64,000 bases of DNA from Granulicella sp. dw_53. Lineage in GTDB: Bacteria > Acidobacteriota > Terriglobia > Terriglobales > Acidobacteriaceae. The translations under genes and the position numbers were made by a program. Below the pieces are notes generated by a model. That model had not been told where the DNA came from and did not search any database. It was given only the letters and a program-made list of their open reading frames with translations. Positions within the stretch are counted from its first letter, which is position 1. Every line of letters starts with the position of its first letter. Of this stretch, positions 45,646 through 56,335 are shown piece by piece. The stretch covers positions 62,001 to 126,000 of the forward strand of contig NZ_JAAVUR010000002.1 in the NCBI RefSeq assembly GCF_018449545.1, given 5' to 3'.

Positions 45646-46923
45646 ATGAAGAGTTACAAGCTTTGGATGGCAGCTGTCATTGCGACAATCACTGTAAGCG
45701 CTGGGGCTCTGGTGACAGGCTCGGGAACCTCTGGCGCGGTGCCATTGTTCACTGGACCCTCTGCGCTTGGGAACTCGCCCATCACGGTGTCTGGCAGTAA
45801 CGTCGGGATCGGGACCACAACTCCCACAGCTAGCCTAGCTATTCGTAGGGATGCGGGTACAGGAAATCCTCTGTCTAGTCCCGCTGCAATGATTGATTTT
45901 GACGCATACTATACCGGCTATGACACAGAGACTGTTAAGGCGTCGATAAGGTCCGGTGTCGATGGTACCGCTGCTTGGAATACTCAAAGTGGATTTTTGG
46001 CTCTTTACACGGCGAATGCCGGAGCTTTAAACGAAGCGATGCGTGTAAGTGCGATAGGCAACGTGGGCATTGGAACCGCATTGCCACAAGCGAAGCTGGA
46101 GGTCGCCGCCGGCGATGTCACCGGCAATTTTCAAGTCTATAACGCTTTGACGGTACGTCCTGTGACGGGAACTGGAGGATATGGAGGAAACGGATCCAGT
46201 GTCTACATGTCTTCCTCGAGCAATCATGGCATTGTTCCCATCGCGGGCCTGTGGAGTGCCTTGGAAGATGGTGGTGATGGCGGGGTCACTTATTCTGGGG
46301 CTCTAGTGTTGGGTACCACAACCGGAGGGAATGCGGCGCCGGTTGAAAGTGTTCGGATCAATCGCTTTGGAAATATGGGTATCGGAACAAACGTGCCTGG
46401 CGAAAAACTCGAAGTCAAGGGCAACATCAAGCTACGGCGGGCAGTGGCAGCTCCATCATATTTCCTAACGGAGACGTCCAAAGCATGGCCTGGACAGGAT
46501 CTCTCTGCGGTGGAGACTACGCTGAGTCGGTCAACGCATCGGGGGATCACAAGAAATATGAGCCAGGTGACGTGCTGGTTCTGAGCGAGGATAGTGGGTC
46601 TGACGTCTCTAAATCTTCTCAGTCTTATTCGACATTAGTAACAGGAATCTACTCCACCAAGCCCGGAGTGATCGGTCGCAGACAGGCGGGTGTGAAGAGT
46701 GATAGCGAAATTCCCATGGCGATGGTCGGCATCGTTCCTACCAAGGTCAGCACTGAGAATGGACCGATCAAGCGCGGGGATTTACTGGTCACCTCGGCCA
46801 CCGAAGGATATGCCATGAAGGGGACCGATCGTGGCAGGATGCTGGGCGCCATTGTCGGCAAGGCGCTCGGCTCTCTGGATTCTGGAATGGGTGTTATTGA
46901 GGTCGTTCGTCTCGTTGCAGTGA
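45646..46923 (+). pseudogene. Secreted fibre-like repeat protein, copy 2 of 4, two frameshifts
   Basis: This copy starts with a signal peptide (MKSYKLWMAAVIATITVSAG) and has the same repeat body (GSNVGIGTTTPTASL, GNVGIGTALPQAKLEV). At about 46431, after EVKGNIKL, one base is missing; the continuation TGSLCGGDYAESVNASG is read in another frame. Near 46905 an extra base (gtcgttcgtc against gtcgtcgtc in copy 3) restores the original frame just before the expected VVSLQ and the TGA at 46921-46923. As sequenced, the first frame ends at 46584. The two compensating indels could be decay, sequencing error or variation. A ribosome site precedes ATG 45646. Confidence 0.6.
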
Positions 46924-46979
46924 GCATCAGTTATTTCGAATATGTGTGACTGAATTATTAGGAAATTGGAGCCTTGAAA

Positions 46980-48248
46980 ATGAAGACGAACAAGCTTTTG
47001 TTGGCAGCTTTGATTGGGATGATCTCGATAAGCGCTGCGGCGCAGACGATGACAAGCAGCGGCACTACGGGCACCGTGGGGAATATTCCTTACATTTCTG
47101 CCGCTTCCAGCACATCCACAACGCTGGGTACTTCGCCCGTCGCGGTTTCTGGCAATAACGTTGTGGTGAGTGGCAATGTTCAAATTAATCCTCCTGCAAT
47201 AAATAATAGCGGTAACGGCCTATACGCAGGCAATGGTGACGGTGCAAGCGCTTCAACCGCCGATGTGGCGGTTGAGTCGTGGTGGGGCTTAGGCTTCAAA
47301 TCAACCTGTTGTTCTAACTACGGCATTATCTGGAATTATCCCATCGTGTTCGATACGCGTGCGGGAGATATTTATGCTGAAGGTCGTGTCGGGATTGGGA
47401 CGACATCACCACTTTCCCTCCTCGATGTATCAAGCCAGAAATCAGCCACTGACGGGATTCGACTTTCGGGTCTTGAATTTAATTATGGACAAACATCTAC
47501 GGATGGCATTGCCATGCGCTTAGGCATCAACCGCTCCAGTAACAGGCAGCTTTGGATTGCTGACAGCGCAGCAGCCATCAATACTACGAATGCTCAACTG
47601 CGCATTTTCGTAGGCAGCGGTATGGGTTATACCGGAGTTGACAGTCTTTCAACTGATGGTTCAACTTACACCAACCTTGCTCTAAATTCAGGAGGCGGCA
47701 ACGTTGGCATTGGGACGACGAGCCCTGGAGCAAAGCTTGACGTAAGTGGAAACATAAAACTAAGCGCACCCGGAACAGGCATCGTCTTTGCCGACGGCTC
47801 AGTTCAGACCTTACCGTGGACGGGATCGCTTTGCGGTGGAGACTATGCCGAGTCGGTTAACACATCCGGGGATCACAAGAAGTATGAACCAGGGGACTTG
47901 CTGGTCCTGAGCGACGATAGCGGTTCTGACGTATCGAAATCTTCTCAACCTTATTCGACTTTAGTGACTGGAATCTACTCCACCAAGCCTGGAGTCATCG
48001 GTCGAAGACAGGCGGGTGAGAAGAGTGATAGAGAAATTCCTATGGCGATGGTCGGCATCGTTCCTACCAAGGTCAGCGCCGAGAATGGACCGATCAGGCG
48101 CGGGGACTTGCTAGTCACTTCGGCCACGGAAGGATATGCCATGAAGGGTACCGATCATGGCCGGATGCTTGGCGCTATTGTGGGCAAAGCCCTGGGCTCT
48201 CTGGATTCCGGAATGGGTGTTATTGAGGTCGTCGTCTCTTTGCAGTGA
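46980..48248 (+). CDS. Secreted fibre-like repeat protein, copy 3 of 4
   Basis: This 422-residue protein starts at ATG 46980 (MKTNKLLLAALIGMISISAA, signal peptide; a TTG two codons upstream is the alternative). The repeat body includes GRVGIGTTSPLSLLDV and GNVGIGTTSPGAKLDV, and the complete C-terminal domain ends GMGVIEVVVSLQ. The middle part (about 60-240) differs strongly from the other copies, while both ends are nearly the same as copies 2 and 4. The 5' flank and first codons match those of copy 4 over more than 200 bp with few differences, indicating recent duplication or gene conversion. A ggaaattggag ribosome region precedes the start. Confidence 0.65.
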   Translation: MKTNKLLLAALIGMISISAAAQTMTSSGTTGTVGNIPYISAASSTSTTLGTSPVAVSGNNVVVSGNVQINPPAINNSGNGLYAGNGDGASASTADVAVESWWGLGFKSTCCSNYGIIWNYPIVFDTRAGDIYAEGRVGIGTTSPLSLLDVSSQKSATDGIRLSGLEFNYGQTSTDGIAMRLGINRSSNRQLWIADSAAAINTTNAQLRIFVGSGMGYTGVDSLSTDGSTYTNLALNSGGGNVGIGTTSPGAKLDVSGNIKLSAPGTGIVFADGSVQTLPWTGSLCGGDYAESVNTSGDHKKYEPGDLLVLSDDSGSDVSKSSQPYSTLVTGIYSTKPGVIGRRQAGEKSDREIPMAMVGIVPTKVSAENGPIRRGDLLVTSATEGYAMKGTDHGRMLGAIVGKALGSLDSGMGVIEVVVSLQ

Positions 48249-48305
48249 GCATGAGCTATTTCGAATATGTGTGACTGATTTATTAGGAAATCGGAGCCTT
48301 GGAAA

Positions 48306-49551
48306 ATGAAGACGAACAAGCTTTGGCTGGCAGCTTTGATTGGGCTGATCTCGGTAAGCGTTGCGGTGCAGACTGTGACAAGCAGTGGCACTACGGGCGC
48401 CGTGGGGAGTATCCCTTATATTTCCGCCGCTTCCAGCACATCCACGACGCTGGCCACTTCGCCCATCACGGTTTCTGGCAGTAACGTAGGGATCGGGACG
48501 CCGGCTCCGGCGTATCCCCTGAATATCAAAAGAGTAAATGATAGTGGCGTGATATTCGGTATTGGCAATGATGATGTAGATTTTCAATTCTCACGAAGCG
48601 CGATCACCGGTGCCTTGTCAATTCAAGGGACACAAATTGGCTATAACAATATCGTATTTGCACCGACAAGGGGCAATATAGGGATCGGAACGACGAGTCC
48701 TCAAACTGCGCTGCAAATTGGAACCACTGGTTCTGGAACCACCGGCTCAAACGCTAATAAGCTATCCATTCCGGGAACCTACAATTTTGAGAACCTCTAC
48801 TTGGGACAGTACGGAAATGGAGATTCCGCTCTGGAGTTCGTCAATCACACAGGCCCGAGCGCTTCTTACGGCGTAAAGCTGGCTGCCAATGTGGACATCG
48901 GAGGGGCAGGACTTCAAATTCAAGTCGCCCCCTCCGCAGCATCGTATAGCGCCTTGTCCTATACGACGGCGATGATGATTGCGGCTAACGGTGCCGTCGG
49001 TATCGGAACAACAACCCCCAATTCACCGCTGGAAGTGCATGGCGACATAAGGCTGACGACCAATAGCGGCACCTCGATCAAATTTCAAGACAATTCGACT
49101 CAGAACACAGCCTGGACTGGAACCTTATGTGGGGGCGACTATGCTGAGTCGGTCGATGTGTCCGGCGGTCGTGCTAATTATGAGCCTGGAGATGTTCTGG
49201 TCATTGACCTCCAGCATCCAGGAAAGTTTCTCAAGTCTAGCCGAACCCTATTCAACCGCGCTTGCTGGGATCTACTCGACCAAGCCTGGTGTAGTTGGCA
49301 GACGGCAAACTATGCCACAGTCTGAATCCACAGAAGAGATCCCAATGGCGATGATCGGTATCGTTTCGACCAAGGTAAGCGCTGAGAACGGCCCAATCAA
49401 GCCAGGGGATTTCATTGTTACGTCATCGACTCAGGGTTACGCCATGAAGGGAACAGATCGCAACCTCATGTTCGGTTCAGTCATGGGAAAAGCGCTCGGC
49501 GGCCTTGACGTTGGTAAGGGCGTCATCGAAGTGCTCGTGGCATTGCAGTAG
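48306..49551 (+). pseudogene. Secreted fibre-like repeat protein, copy 4 of 4, frameshifted
   Basis: The copy starts at ATG 48306 with MKTNKLWLAALIGLISVSVA and the same GSNVGIGTPAPAYPL, GNIGIGTTSPQTAL and GAVGIGTTTPNSPLEV repeats. At about 49236, after FLKS, the frame breaks and the first frame ends at 49325. The C-terminal domain (EPYSTALAGIYSTKPGVVGR to GVIEVLVALQ) continues in another frame to 49551. A single extra or missing base explains it. Without the shift the product would be about 415 residues. Functional loss depends on whether the shift is real. Confidence 0.6.
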
Positions 49552-49763
49552 GCAGTTGATTTATGCCGCAGTGCTTATTACAGACAGATTCAAAGGTTGA
49601 GACCAAAATTAGCCAAATGGATAAAGAGAGCGAGCAGGAGAGTATGTATATAAAGAAGTGTAGTGATCGACCAGTGGATCTATAGCTTGGTTGAGCAAAC
49701 TAATTGATCTAATAAATTAAGGATCCTAATAATTTCTTGTCTTGATGTAGGCAAATTTTAATC

Positions 49764-50759
49764 ATGAAAATGGAACTGAAATATGCCGCAAATAGTCCAC
49801 CGGTAATCGCCAAGCTTAAGTTCGCAAATATATATGAGGTGCATATGCCTTTAAATATGGAATCGCACATTTCGGCTGTATCTTCACTGGAAAAATCGGA
49901 CTGTTCGTCAATATTTTTAAATCGTCGTTTGCTGTCCTGGGTTGAAAAATCGCTGATTGGTTTAATAATGATTTCAAACGTGTGTCATGTTGTTGCAGCT
50001 ATCGGACAGAGTCCGACAACGCATGAAATGGCCGTTCCACTTGATACTCGAACAGCCGATAGAATTCTGACCAAGAACACTAGTGGCGTAGAGCTAATCC
50101 GAAATTCCCTTGGCAAGCTGGGTGATCCGAATGCAGTTCTCGCGGAGCAAAGCTGTGAAATAAAAGGACAAGTCACTTCGCCTGGCCAAAGTAGTGTCCC
50201 GGTAGCTTGGACGGTGGATGCGGATAACTATCTCTCTGTCATCCACGATCCACAGGGCACTATTAACCTCGGTAGTCATACTCCACATAAGACCACGAAG
50301 CAGGTATTTTTCCCAAGTAATCGCATGAATCTCATTCATTTCATTCCTGAGGCATCAACGGAGTGGCTCGCCCGGGCTCTTATCCGTCCGACAATTTCGA
50401 TAAGCGCCGTGAGCCAAAAGAAGATGAATACTCGAGATATGCTAGTCATCCATTTAGCCGATCAAGCCAACCCTGTAATCCGTTCCGAGAGCGAACAGAT
50501 ATGGTATTTCGATTCGGAATCCTATCTTCCTATAAGAATCGATTATAAGTTAGCTCCAGAGGGACGAACTAGCGTGACTATTCCAGTCCACACCCTCATA
50601 AGTAGTTTCGATACATTCGCAGGTATCCAATTTCCCGCTAATCTATCAACGTATGTCAACGATACGTTCCAGTCCCAAACAGTAGTATCTTCAGTAGTTT
50701 GCTCAGTTCAACGCCATATTGACTCCTATTTCGACGCAAGTCACGAGGTGGGTAAGTGA
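49764..50759 (+). CDS. Hypothetical exported protein upstream of RHS gene
   Basis: This protein has up to 331 residues. The true start may be the ATG at 49845 or another internal Met. A hydrophobic segment at about 60-80 (WVEKSLIGLIMISNVCHVVA, then AIGQ) looks like an uncleaved or long signal sequence. The remainder is beta-rich and exported-looking (QIWYFDSESYLPIRIDYKLA; FDTFAGIQFPANLSTYVNDT), like small outer-surface domains of the LolA/DUF-type seen in Acidobacteriota. Its stop overlaps the GTG start of the RHS gene by 4 nt (GTGA), so it is coupled to it and may assist export or anchoring of the RHS protein. Confidence 0.5.
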   Translation: MKMELKYAANSPPVIAKLKFANIYEVHMPLNMESHISAVSSLEKSDCSSIFLNRRLLSWVEKSLIGLIMISNVCHVVAAIGQSPTTHEMAVPLDTRTADRILTKNTSGVELIRNSLGKLGDPNAVLAEQSCEIKGQVTSPGQSSVPVAWTVDADNYLSVIHDPQGTINLGSHTPHKTTKQVFFPSNRMNLIHFIPEASTEWLARALIRPTISISAVSQKKMNTRDMLVIHLADQANPVIRSESEQIWYFDSESYLPIRIDYKLAPEGRTSVTIPVHTLISSFDTFAGIQFPANLSTYVNDTFQSQTVVSSVVCSVQRHIDSYFDASHEVGK

Positions 50760-53700
50760 AACACTGCTATGCTTTGATTTTTCTTCTATTCCTCTCTGCC
50801 GCACGCGAGGTTCAATGCCAGGATCCGGTGCCCAGCCAAGGTATCAATACGGGGCACAATTATTTACAGTCCCCGATCGATTCGATTGATACACAGACTG
50901 GAAATCTCACACTCAATATTCCACTGGTGTCCTATAAGCAACGAGGTTCTTTATCAGACTTATCGTTAAGCCTTCACTATATTAACGTTGTTTGGTCCGA
51001 AGCTAGCTCACCCGAGTTCAGTAACACGGGGCCTGGCTGCCTTGGGCCTCAATGCAGTTGGATAAATGTGTACTGGATACCCAATAGCATAGGAGTCTCT
51101 ATATCGAGAGATCACGCTTTGGCTTGGGCCGCGATGGCGTTTCCTCCTGAATCAGCAGACACCACCGCCGATGAGTATGTTTATGGGGTGCTCGATGACA
51201 CGAGCGCCAGACATCTCTTCTACAGAACGCAGGCCGATCCTGCCTACGGTGGTAGGACAACCGATGGAAGTGGCTTGCTAATGGCCATGGAAGCCAACAC
51301 GGTTCACTTTGTTGATAAGAGTGGAATCAGGCATTCCGGCGCGTTTGATCAAATCATACCCGGCGCGGATGATGCTTGGACAGACCCGGACGGAAACGGC
51401 GTTACTCCCTACATGAACGGAAGCCAGATAGAGTATTGGATTGACTCGATCGGCAGAAGAGTTCCTGCGCCAGCGGAAATAGGACTAGCGGGTGCTCCAG
51501 GGTGTTATACGACACAGTTTCCGGCTGTGAACGTGGGGACGGCACCGTACACCTTCTGCTATCAGAAAGTCTTTGTGACGAGTGCAAATATTGGCACACC
51601 TCCGACTAGCTCGGAGTACGAATACAGCAATAATCTCACATTGCTTTCAAGTCTTATTTTGCCGGACAACACTGCTTATACCTTTGCATATAACAATTCG
51701 GGTGATCTTACTCGAATTACTCTACCTCAAGGCGGATCGATCAGTTATACCTGGATTACTGCTCAGACAGATCGAAATAACACCTCATCGTTCCAACGAG
51801 CTGTTCTGACTCGTACCCTCAATACCGGCAATGGTGCTCCGGATCAAATTTGGAGATACACCTATCAAATAGCCTACGGGTATGCAATTTCTCTCGCGAC
51901 GGTTACCGACCCACTAAACAATGACACATCTTATTCAAATACCGCTCCTTTCTCTTCCCTTCAGGGATCAAACACCGAAATTCATTATCAAGGTGCCGCA
52001 TCTGCCGGAAATATCTTGTACCGATCAGACGAATGCCTGCAATGGAATGGAGGCATAGTATATGCATTTGCATATCCCTATGTTCAGCCAAGCGTACTTT
52101 CCTGTGGCACAAAAACGACTCTTGGAGATGGATCGACTTCGCAAACTTCTATCGCGTACGATCCTGCACAAACAGTAACTGATCCACTGAATCAGTGGGA
52201 CACCGAAGCAGAAGCGATGAGTCTCGGACTCCCGGTAGCAATAACACAAACCGATTATGGGGCGGGAGAGCCGGGGGCAGTCCTGAAGACGACTACGACC
52301 AAGTATGAGTGGCAGGTAAACAGCAATTATCTAGCAGCGAACCTCATGGGCATTCCATATTCAACAACAGTAACGGACGGGGACGGAGCACAACTATCAC
52401 AAATCACGTTTGGCTATGATGAAAATAACGGCAGCCCCCAAGGGACATTTGGGCACCAAACCTCGGTTAATTCATGGCTCAATACGACAGGCTCTTCAAT
52501 AGAAACATCTAGGATTTACAACAGCCAAGGGATGCTGGTTGTAAGCAGAGATCCCAATCAAAATCAGATGGCGATTACGTCCTACCAGTGCTCTGGCCTT
52601 TTTCCGCAAACACTGGTTTCCGCCTATCAGAGCGCTATGACTATGGCAGAAACAACAAGCTATGGATATGATTGCAACACCGGAAAACTAGTATCAGTTA
52701 CCGACTCGAATGGCAATCTGAAACAGTACTTTTACGCAGATCCGCTAGGTAGGCTCACCCAAAGCAAAGAATTTGTAGGCACACCAAGTGAGAGTTGGAC
52801 AGTCTACACATATCCAAATGCGACGCAAATTAATGTCAACCAGGATAAAACAATAAAAGGGGATGGGATTTTTCAACATTCTTATATCTACAATGGTCTA
52901 GGGCAGGTAATCCAAGCGATATCTCCCGACACCTCTATTATCGATACTACTTACGACTTGGTCGGTAAGATTGCAACTATTTCAAACCCACACTTTCCGG
53001 GCGTTGGCTCCAACGGATTTACTAGTTATATTTATGACGCTCTGGGTAGAGTCAAAACTCAAATACAACCGGACAACAACACGCAGCAGTGGTTGTATAG
53101 TGGTGCCGTCACTACATTTACTGATGAGTCTGAACATGCTTGGCGACGCACTCTCGATACCCTAGGCAGATTGACAAAGGTTATAGAACCGAATGGAGCA
53201 GCAACGACCTATAGCTATGATGCACTAGACGATTTGAGGTGTGCAGATCAGTGGGACGTAGGGCAAGTAGGTTTGCCATGCTCCAGTAGTCGCTACCGTC
53301 AATTTGTCTACGACTCCTTGTCACGCTTAACGAGCGCCCATAATCCTGAGACGGGAACTATTGTCAATGGGTACGACGGTAACGGAAATCTTTCGGTTAA
53401 AACGGATGCTAGAGGGATAACGCAGCTATATCGTTATGATGCTCTCAACCGATTGTTGTCGAAGACATATCGGAATGATCCGTTTGGTACAGCCTCCTCC
53501 TGTTATCAGTATGATAGTGCCCCGGGGGGCATCGGCTTACTTGGTGCCGAATGGACCCAGGCAGGTGATTGTCCTGTAGCTGTGCCCACAGCCGGAGCGA
53601 AGACCAAACGGACGATTCTGGCTTATAGCCCGGTTGGACGTGTGACAAGCGAGCAGCAGTGTGTCTTGTCGAGCTGTGCGGCTTCGCATACCGTCTCCTA

Positions 53701-53968
53701 TGGATACGATCTAGCCGGTAACCTTACCAGTTCAACGAATGGGACAGGTTTGCTTGTATTCACGAATCAGTACGACGGTGCGAGCCGGCCGCAATCGATA
53801 ACGGTGACGAGTCCCTGGACTGATATCACACATCCTGCGACGTTGTTCTCCAACCCGGTTTACGGGCCTGCTGGGCTATCGAGTGCGGTGCTCGGCGCAA
53901 CCATGACCATCAATCGCACCTACGACAATCGTCAGCGGGTTCTCAGTGAGACTGTAAGCCGACCGTAA
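50756..53968 (+). CDS. Secreted RHS/YD-repeat protein
   Basis: This 1070-residue protein starts with GTG, overlapping the preceding stop, and has a signal peptide (YALIFLLFLSAAREVQCQ). After an N-terminal domain with GNLTLNIPLVSY it carries many YD-type repeats (TSYGYDCNTGKLVSVTDSNG, YIYDALGRVKTQIQPD, TTYSYDALDDL, QFVYDSLSRL, LYRYDALNRLLSKTY, VSYGYDLAGNLTSSTN). These build the beta-barrel shell of RHS proteins. It ends at NRTYDNRQRVLSETVSRP without the core motif that cuts the toxin, which is in the next gene. The stop is 84 bp from the next start, so the two genes look like a split polypeptide. Confidence 0.85.
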   Translation: MKHCYALIFLLFLSAAREVQCQDPVPSQGINTGHNYLQSPIDSIDTQTGNLTLNIPLVSYKQRGSLSDLSLSLHYINVVWSEASSPEFSNTGPGCLGPQCSWINVYWIPNSIGVSISRDHALAWAAMAFPPESADTTADEYVYGVLDDTSARHLFYRTQADPAYGGRTTDGSGLLMAMEANTVHFVDKSGIRHSGAFDQIIPGADDAWTDPDGNGVTPYMNGSQIEYWIDSIGRRVPAPAEIGLAGAPGCYTTQFPAVNVGTAPYTFCYQKVFVTSANIGTPPTSSEYEYSNNLTLLSSLILPDNTAYTFAYNNSGDLTRITLPQGGSISYTWITAQTDRNNTSSFQRAVLTRTLNTGNGAPDQIWRYTYQIAYGYAISLATVTDPLNNDTSYSNTAPFSSLQGSNTEIHYQGAASAGNILYRSDECLQWNGGIVYAFAYPYVQPSVLSCGTKTTLGDGSTSQTSIAYDPAQTVTDPLNQWDTEAEAMSLGLPVAITQTDYGAGEPGAVLKTTTTKYEWQVNSNYLAANLMGIPYSTTVTDGDGAQLSQITFGYDENNGSPQGTFGHQTSVNSWLNTTGSSIETSRIYNSQGMLVVSRDPNQNQMAITSYQCSGLFPQTLVSAYQSAMTMAETTSYGYDCNTGKLVSVTDSNGNLKQYFYADPLGRLTQSKEFVGTPSESWTVYTYPNATQINVNQDKTIKGDGIFQHSYIYNGLGQVIQAISPDTSIIDTTYDLVGKIATISNPHFPGVGSNGFTSYIYDALGRVKTQIQPDNNTQQWLYSGAVTTFTDESEHAWRRTLDTLGRLTKVIEPNGAATTYSYDALDDLRCADQWDVGQVGLPCSSSRYRQFVYDSLSRLTSAHNPETGTIVNGYDGNGNLSVKTDARGITQLYRYDALNRLLSKTYRNDPFGTASSCYQYDSAPGGIGLLGAEWTQAGDCPVAVPTAGAKTKRTILAYSPVGRVTSEQQCVLSSCAASHTVSYGYDLAGNLTSSTNGTGLLVFTNQYDGASRPQSITVTSPWTDITHPATLFSNPVYGPAGLSSAVLGATMTINRTYDNRQRVLSETVSRP

Positions 53969-54052
53969 AGTCCGCTGCCTCCTTGATTCGTATTATTCAG
54001 GACTTGTCCCGAAATTGACGGTGCCTTGGTTCACCCAGTACGGAGAGAATAT

Positions 54053-56335
54053 ATGTCCCTCTTGAAGCGATCTTTCGGCTTGATCTTAATCGCAGTGTTG
54101 AGTCTTGGCGGACACGCGTTTGCTGCCACCACCGGAGCAATTGCCATCACCGGCGGAGAACAATCTGTGGGTGGAACCCTGTGGGACGCCGGGACGCTCA
54201 CCGTCACGGTCGATGGAACTTATTCCGTGACGATCGCTTATGGTCAGTTCTCTACCGTAGGGTCAGTCGCGTCGGGCCTGGCGGCAAAGATCTCCCAGGA
54301 CTGTAATGCCCCAGTCAGGGCGAGGGCAAATGGCGCTGTGATCAGCTTCAAGCTGAGAGGCTCAACCAGCTCGGTTACCTCCATTAGTGTTTCGACCACC
54401 TATGATAGCTTCAATTTTGCGCATTCCTCCTTTCAGGGAAACGCAACGACTCTGTTGACTCCCTCGGTAGACGTGACCTGTGCCGCAAACCCGCTCATCG
54501 TAGAATCTACAACCTCATGTACGGCGATTGTTGGGGGAGCAGCCACTGGAACGATTTCGTTTAGCGTGGACGGAGCACTCTGGGCGAATGTAGCCTTGAC
54601 TTCAGGAAGTGCTACCGCATCGAACGGTCTTGGCAACGCCGCAGTAGGAAGTCACCTTGTTACGGCGCAATACTCCGGTGACGGGACCTACGCCCAAACA
54701 AGCGGTACGTACTCCGTTGTCGTCGCGACGAGCCAGCCTACCTCGGGCCCCATCTACAGCTATAGCATCCCCTCCTCTGGAGGGTATGCCCCCAGCGGCA
54801 ACATCGTATCCTACACAGATTCTGTCATGGGAACCTGGAATCTAGGTTACGACGGCCTCAACAGGCTGACATCGGCGAATTCGAACACGACAATTTTAGG
54901 AAACCAGTATTTTTGCTGGGGATACGACTCCTTCGGCAACCGTACGATCAGCGCCAAGTCGTCATCCCCATGCGTGAGCACTCCCCCTCAGTCGTTACCT
55001 ACAATCAGCTATGATGTCAACAATCGCGTTATCAGCACTCCGGTTAGTCCATCGTTGGTCAATGTCTATGACGCGGCCGGGAACGTTACGGATGACGGAC
55101 GGAACCAGTATCTCTATGATGGGGATGGACGGATCTGTGCCGTTCGTTTCTACCTAACTGGAGCCATGACGCAATATCTCTACAACGCCGAAGGACGGCG
55201 AGTAATGAAAGGTTCTATTACGTCCTTCAGTTGCGGCGATAATAATGGGTTTGTGGCACAGACTGAAGAGATTCTGGGACCGGGCGGCGAGCAGGTCACG
55301 GAACTGGGACCTACAGGAAATTGGCTCCATACCAACGTGTGGAGCGCTGGGAGGCTGCTTGCAACCTATGGCGATGACAACCAGGGCGTTCACTTCAATC
55401 TGGCCGATTGGCTGGGGACTAAGCGAGCGCAGGTGAATTACGCTGGACAAATCGATCACGTTTGCCAGAGTCTTCCCTTCGGAGATGATCTCTCGTGTAG
55501 CGGAACGGTAGACGAGGCCACAGAACATCACTTCACCGGCAAAGAAAGAGATGCTGAATCAGGACTCGACTACTTCGGAGCTAGATACTACAGCTCGAAT
55601 GTAGGACGATGGATGAATCCGGACTGGGCGGACAAACCTGAAGCTGTACCGTACTCATCTCTTGACAATCCGCAGTCGCTGAACCTCTACGGCTATGTTC
55701 TGAACAACCCTCTCAGCAAGGCTGATCCCGATGGACATGCAGGTTGCCCTCCGGATTGCGGTGATTCGACATGGCCAACTAGCGTCGCATCACCTGCCCC
55801 GTCATTGTGGAATCGATTTGTGGACGCCAATGTGTCTTTTCTCCACACTGCTGCGGTCTTGTATTCAGACTTAATGAACCCCACGAGAAATTGTCCTAAC
55901 TGCAGCATAGGCATAGTTCCGTTGGGAATGCCAGAGGGTCTCGCTGCTAAAGGAGTCAGCGCATACGAAGTTGGCACATATGGCGAATTAGCTCCACGTT
56001 CAATTGGTGATGGGCTTGCCATCGACCATATACCGTCAAACGCATCAAATATCGCGCGTGAAGAAGCGCAATTAGGCCGACCGTTGACTGCGCCGGAGAG
56101 GGCAGTGGTACGCGATCAGGGGACGGCTGTAGCGGTTCCAAGTGATTTGCATCAATCAACAAGTCCTACATTTGGGGGGAGAAACACTCCTGCCCAAATA
56201 CAGGCTGACGCAGCCAATCCGCGAGCAGCGGCAGTTCGTGACACTCGAACGATGGTCAACGCAGCAAGTGCGTCTAATAAGCAGGCAGCGCAGGTGGCCG
56301 CCCAAAAGATATGCACAGCGATAGGATGCCAATGA
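54053..56335 (+). CDS. RHS repeat-associated core protein with Ig-like domain and C-terminal toxin-like domain
   Basis: This 760-residue protein starts at ATG 54053, with ggagag 5 nt upstream. It has its own signal peptide (LLKRSFGLILIAVLSLGGHA). It contains an Ig-like/Big-type domain (about 120-230, SFSVDGALWANVALTSGSAT, LVTAQYSGDGTYAQTSGTYS), YD repeats, and the RHS core HFTGKERDAESGLDYFGARY followed by RWMNPDWADKPEAVPYSSLD and YVLNNPLSKADPDGHAG. The variable tail (about 120 residues) has GDGLAIDHIPSNASN, an H-P-S pattern seen in HNH-like polymorphic toxins. The stop overlaps the next gene by ATGA. Toxin activity is inferred from layout. Confidence 0.8.
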   Translation: MSLLKRSFGLILIAVLSLGGHAFAATTGAIAITGGEQSVGGTLWDAGTLTVTVDGTYSVTIAYGQFSTVGSVASGLAAKISQDCNAPVRARANGAVISFKLRGSTSSVTSISVSTTYDSFNFAHSSFQGNATTLLTPSVDVTCAANPLIVESTTSCTAIVGGAATGTISFSVDGALWANVALTSGSATASNGLGNAAVGSHLVTAQYSGDGTYAQTSGTYSVVVATSQPTSGPIYSYSIPSSGGYAPSGNIVSYTDSVMGTWNLGYDGLNRLTSANSNTTILGNQYFCWGYDSFGNRTISAKSSSPCVSTPPQSLPTISYDVNNRVISTPVSPSLVNVYDAAGNVTDDGRNQYLYDGDGRICAVRFYLTGAMTQYLYNAEGRRVMKGSITSFSCGDNNGFVAQTEEILGPGGEQVTELGPTGNWLHTNVWSAGRLLATYGDDNQGVHFNLADWLGTKRAQVNYAGQIDHVCQSLPFGDDLSCSGTVDEATEHHFTGKERDAESGLDYFGARYYSSNVGRWMNPDWADKPEAVPYSSLDNPQSLNLYGYVLNNPLSKADPDGHAGCPPDCGDSTWPTSVASPAPSLWNRFVDANVSFLHTAAVLYSDLMNPTRNCPNCSIGIVPLGMPEGLAAKGVSAYEVGTYGELAPRSIGDGLAIDHIPSNASNIAREEAQLGRPLTAPERAVVRDQGTAVAVPSDLHQSTSPTFGGRNTPAQIQADAANPRAAAVRDTRTMVNAASASNKQAAQVAAQKICTAIGCQ

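Noticed and set aside
54026..54052. Upstream start of the second RHS gene
   Set aside because: The ATG at 54053 has a ribosome site and begins a proper signal peptide.
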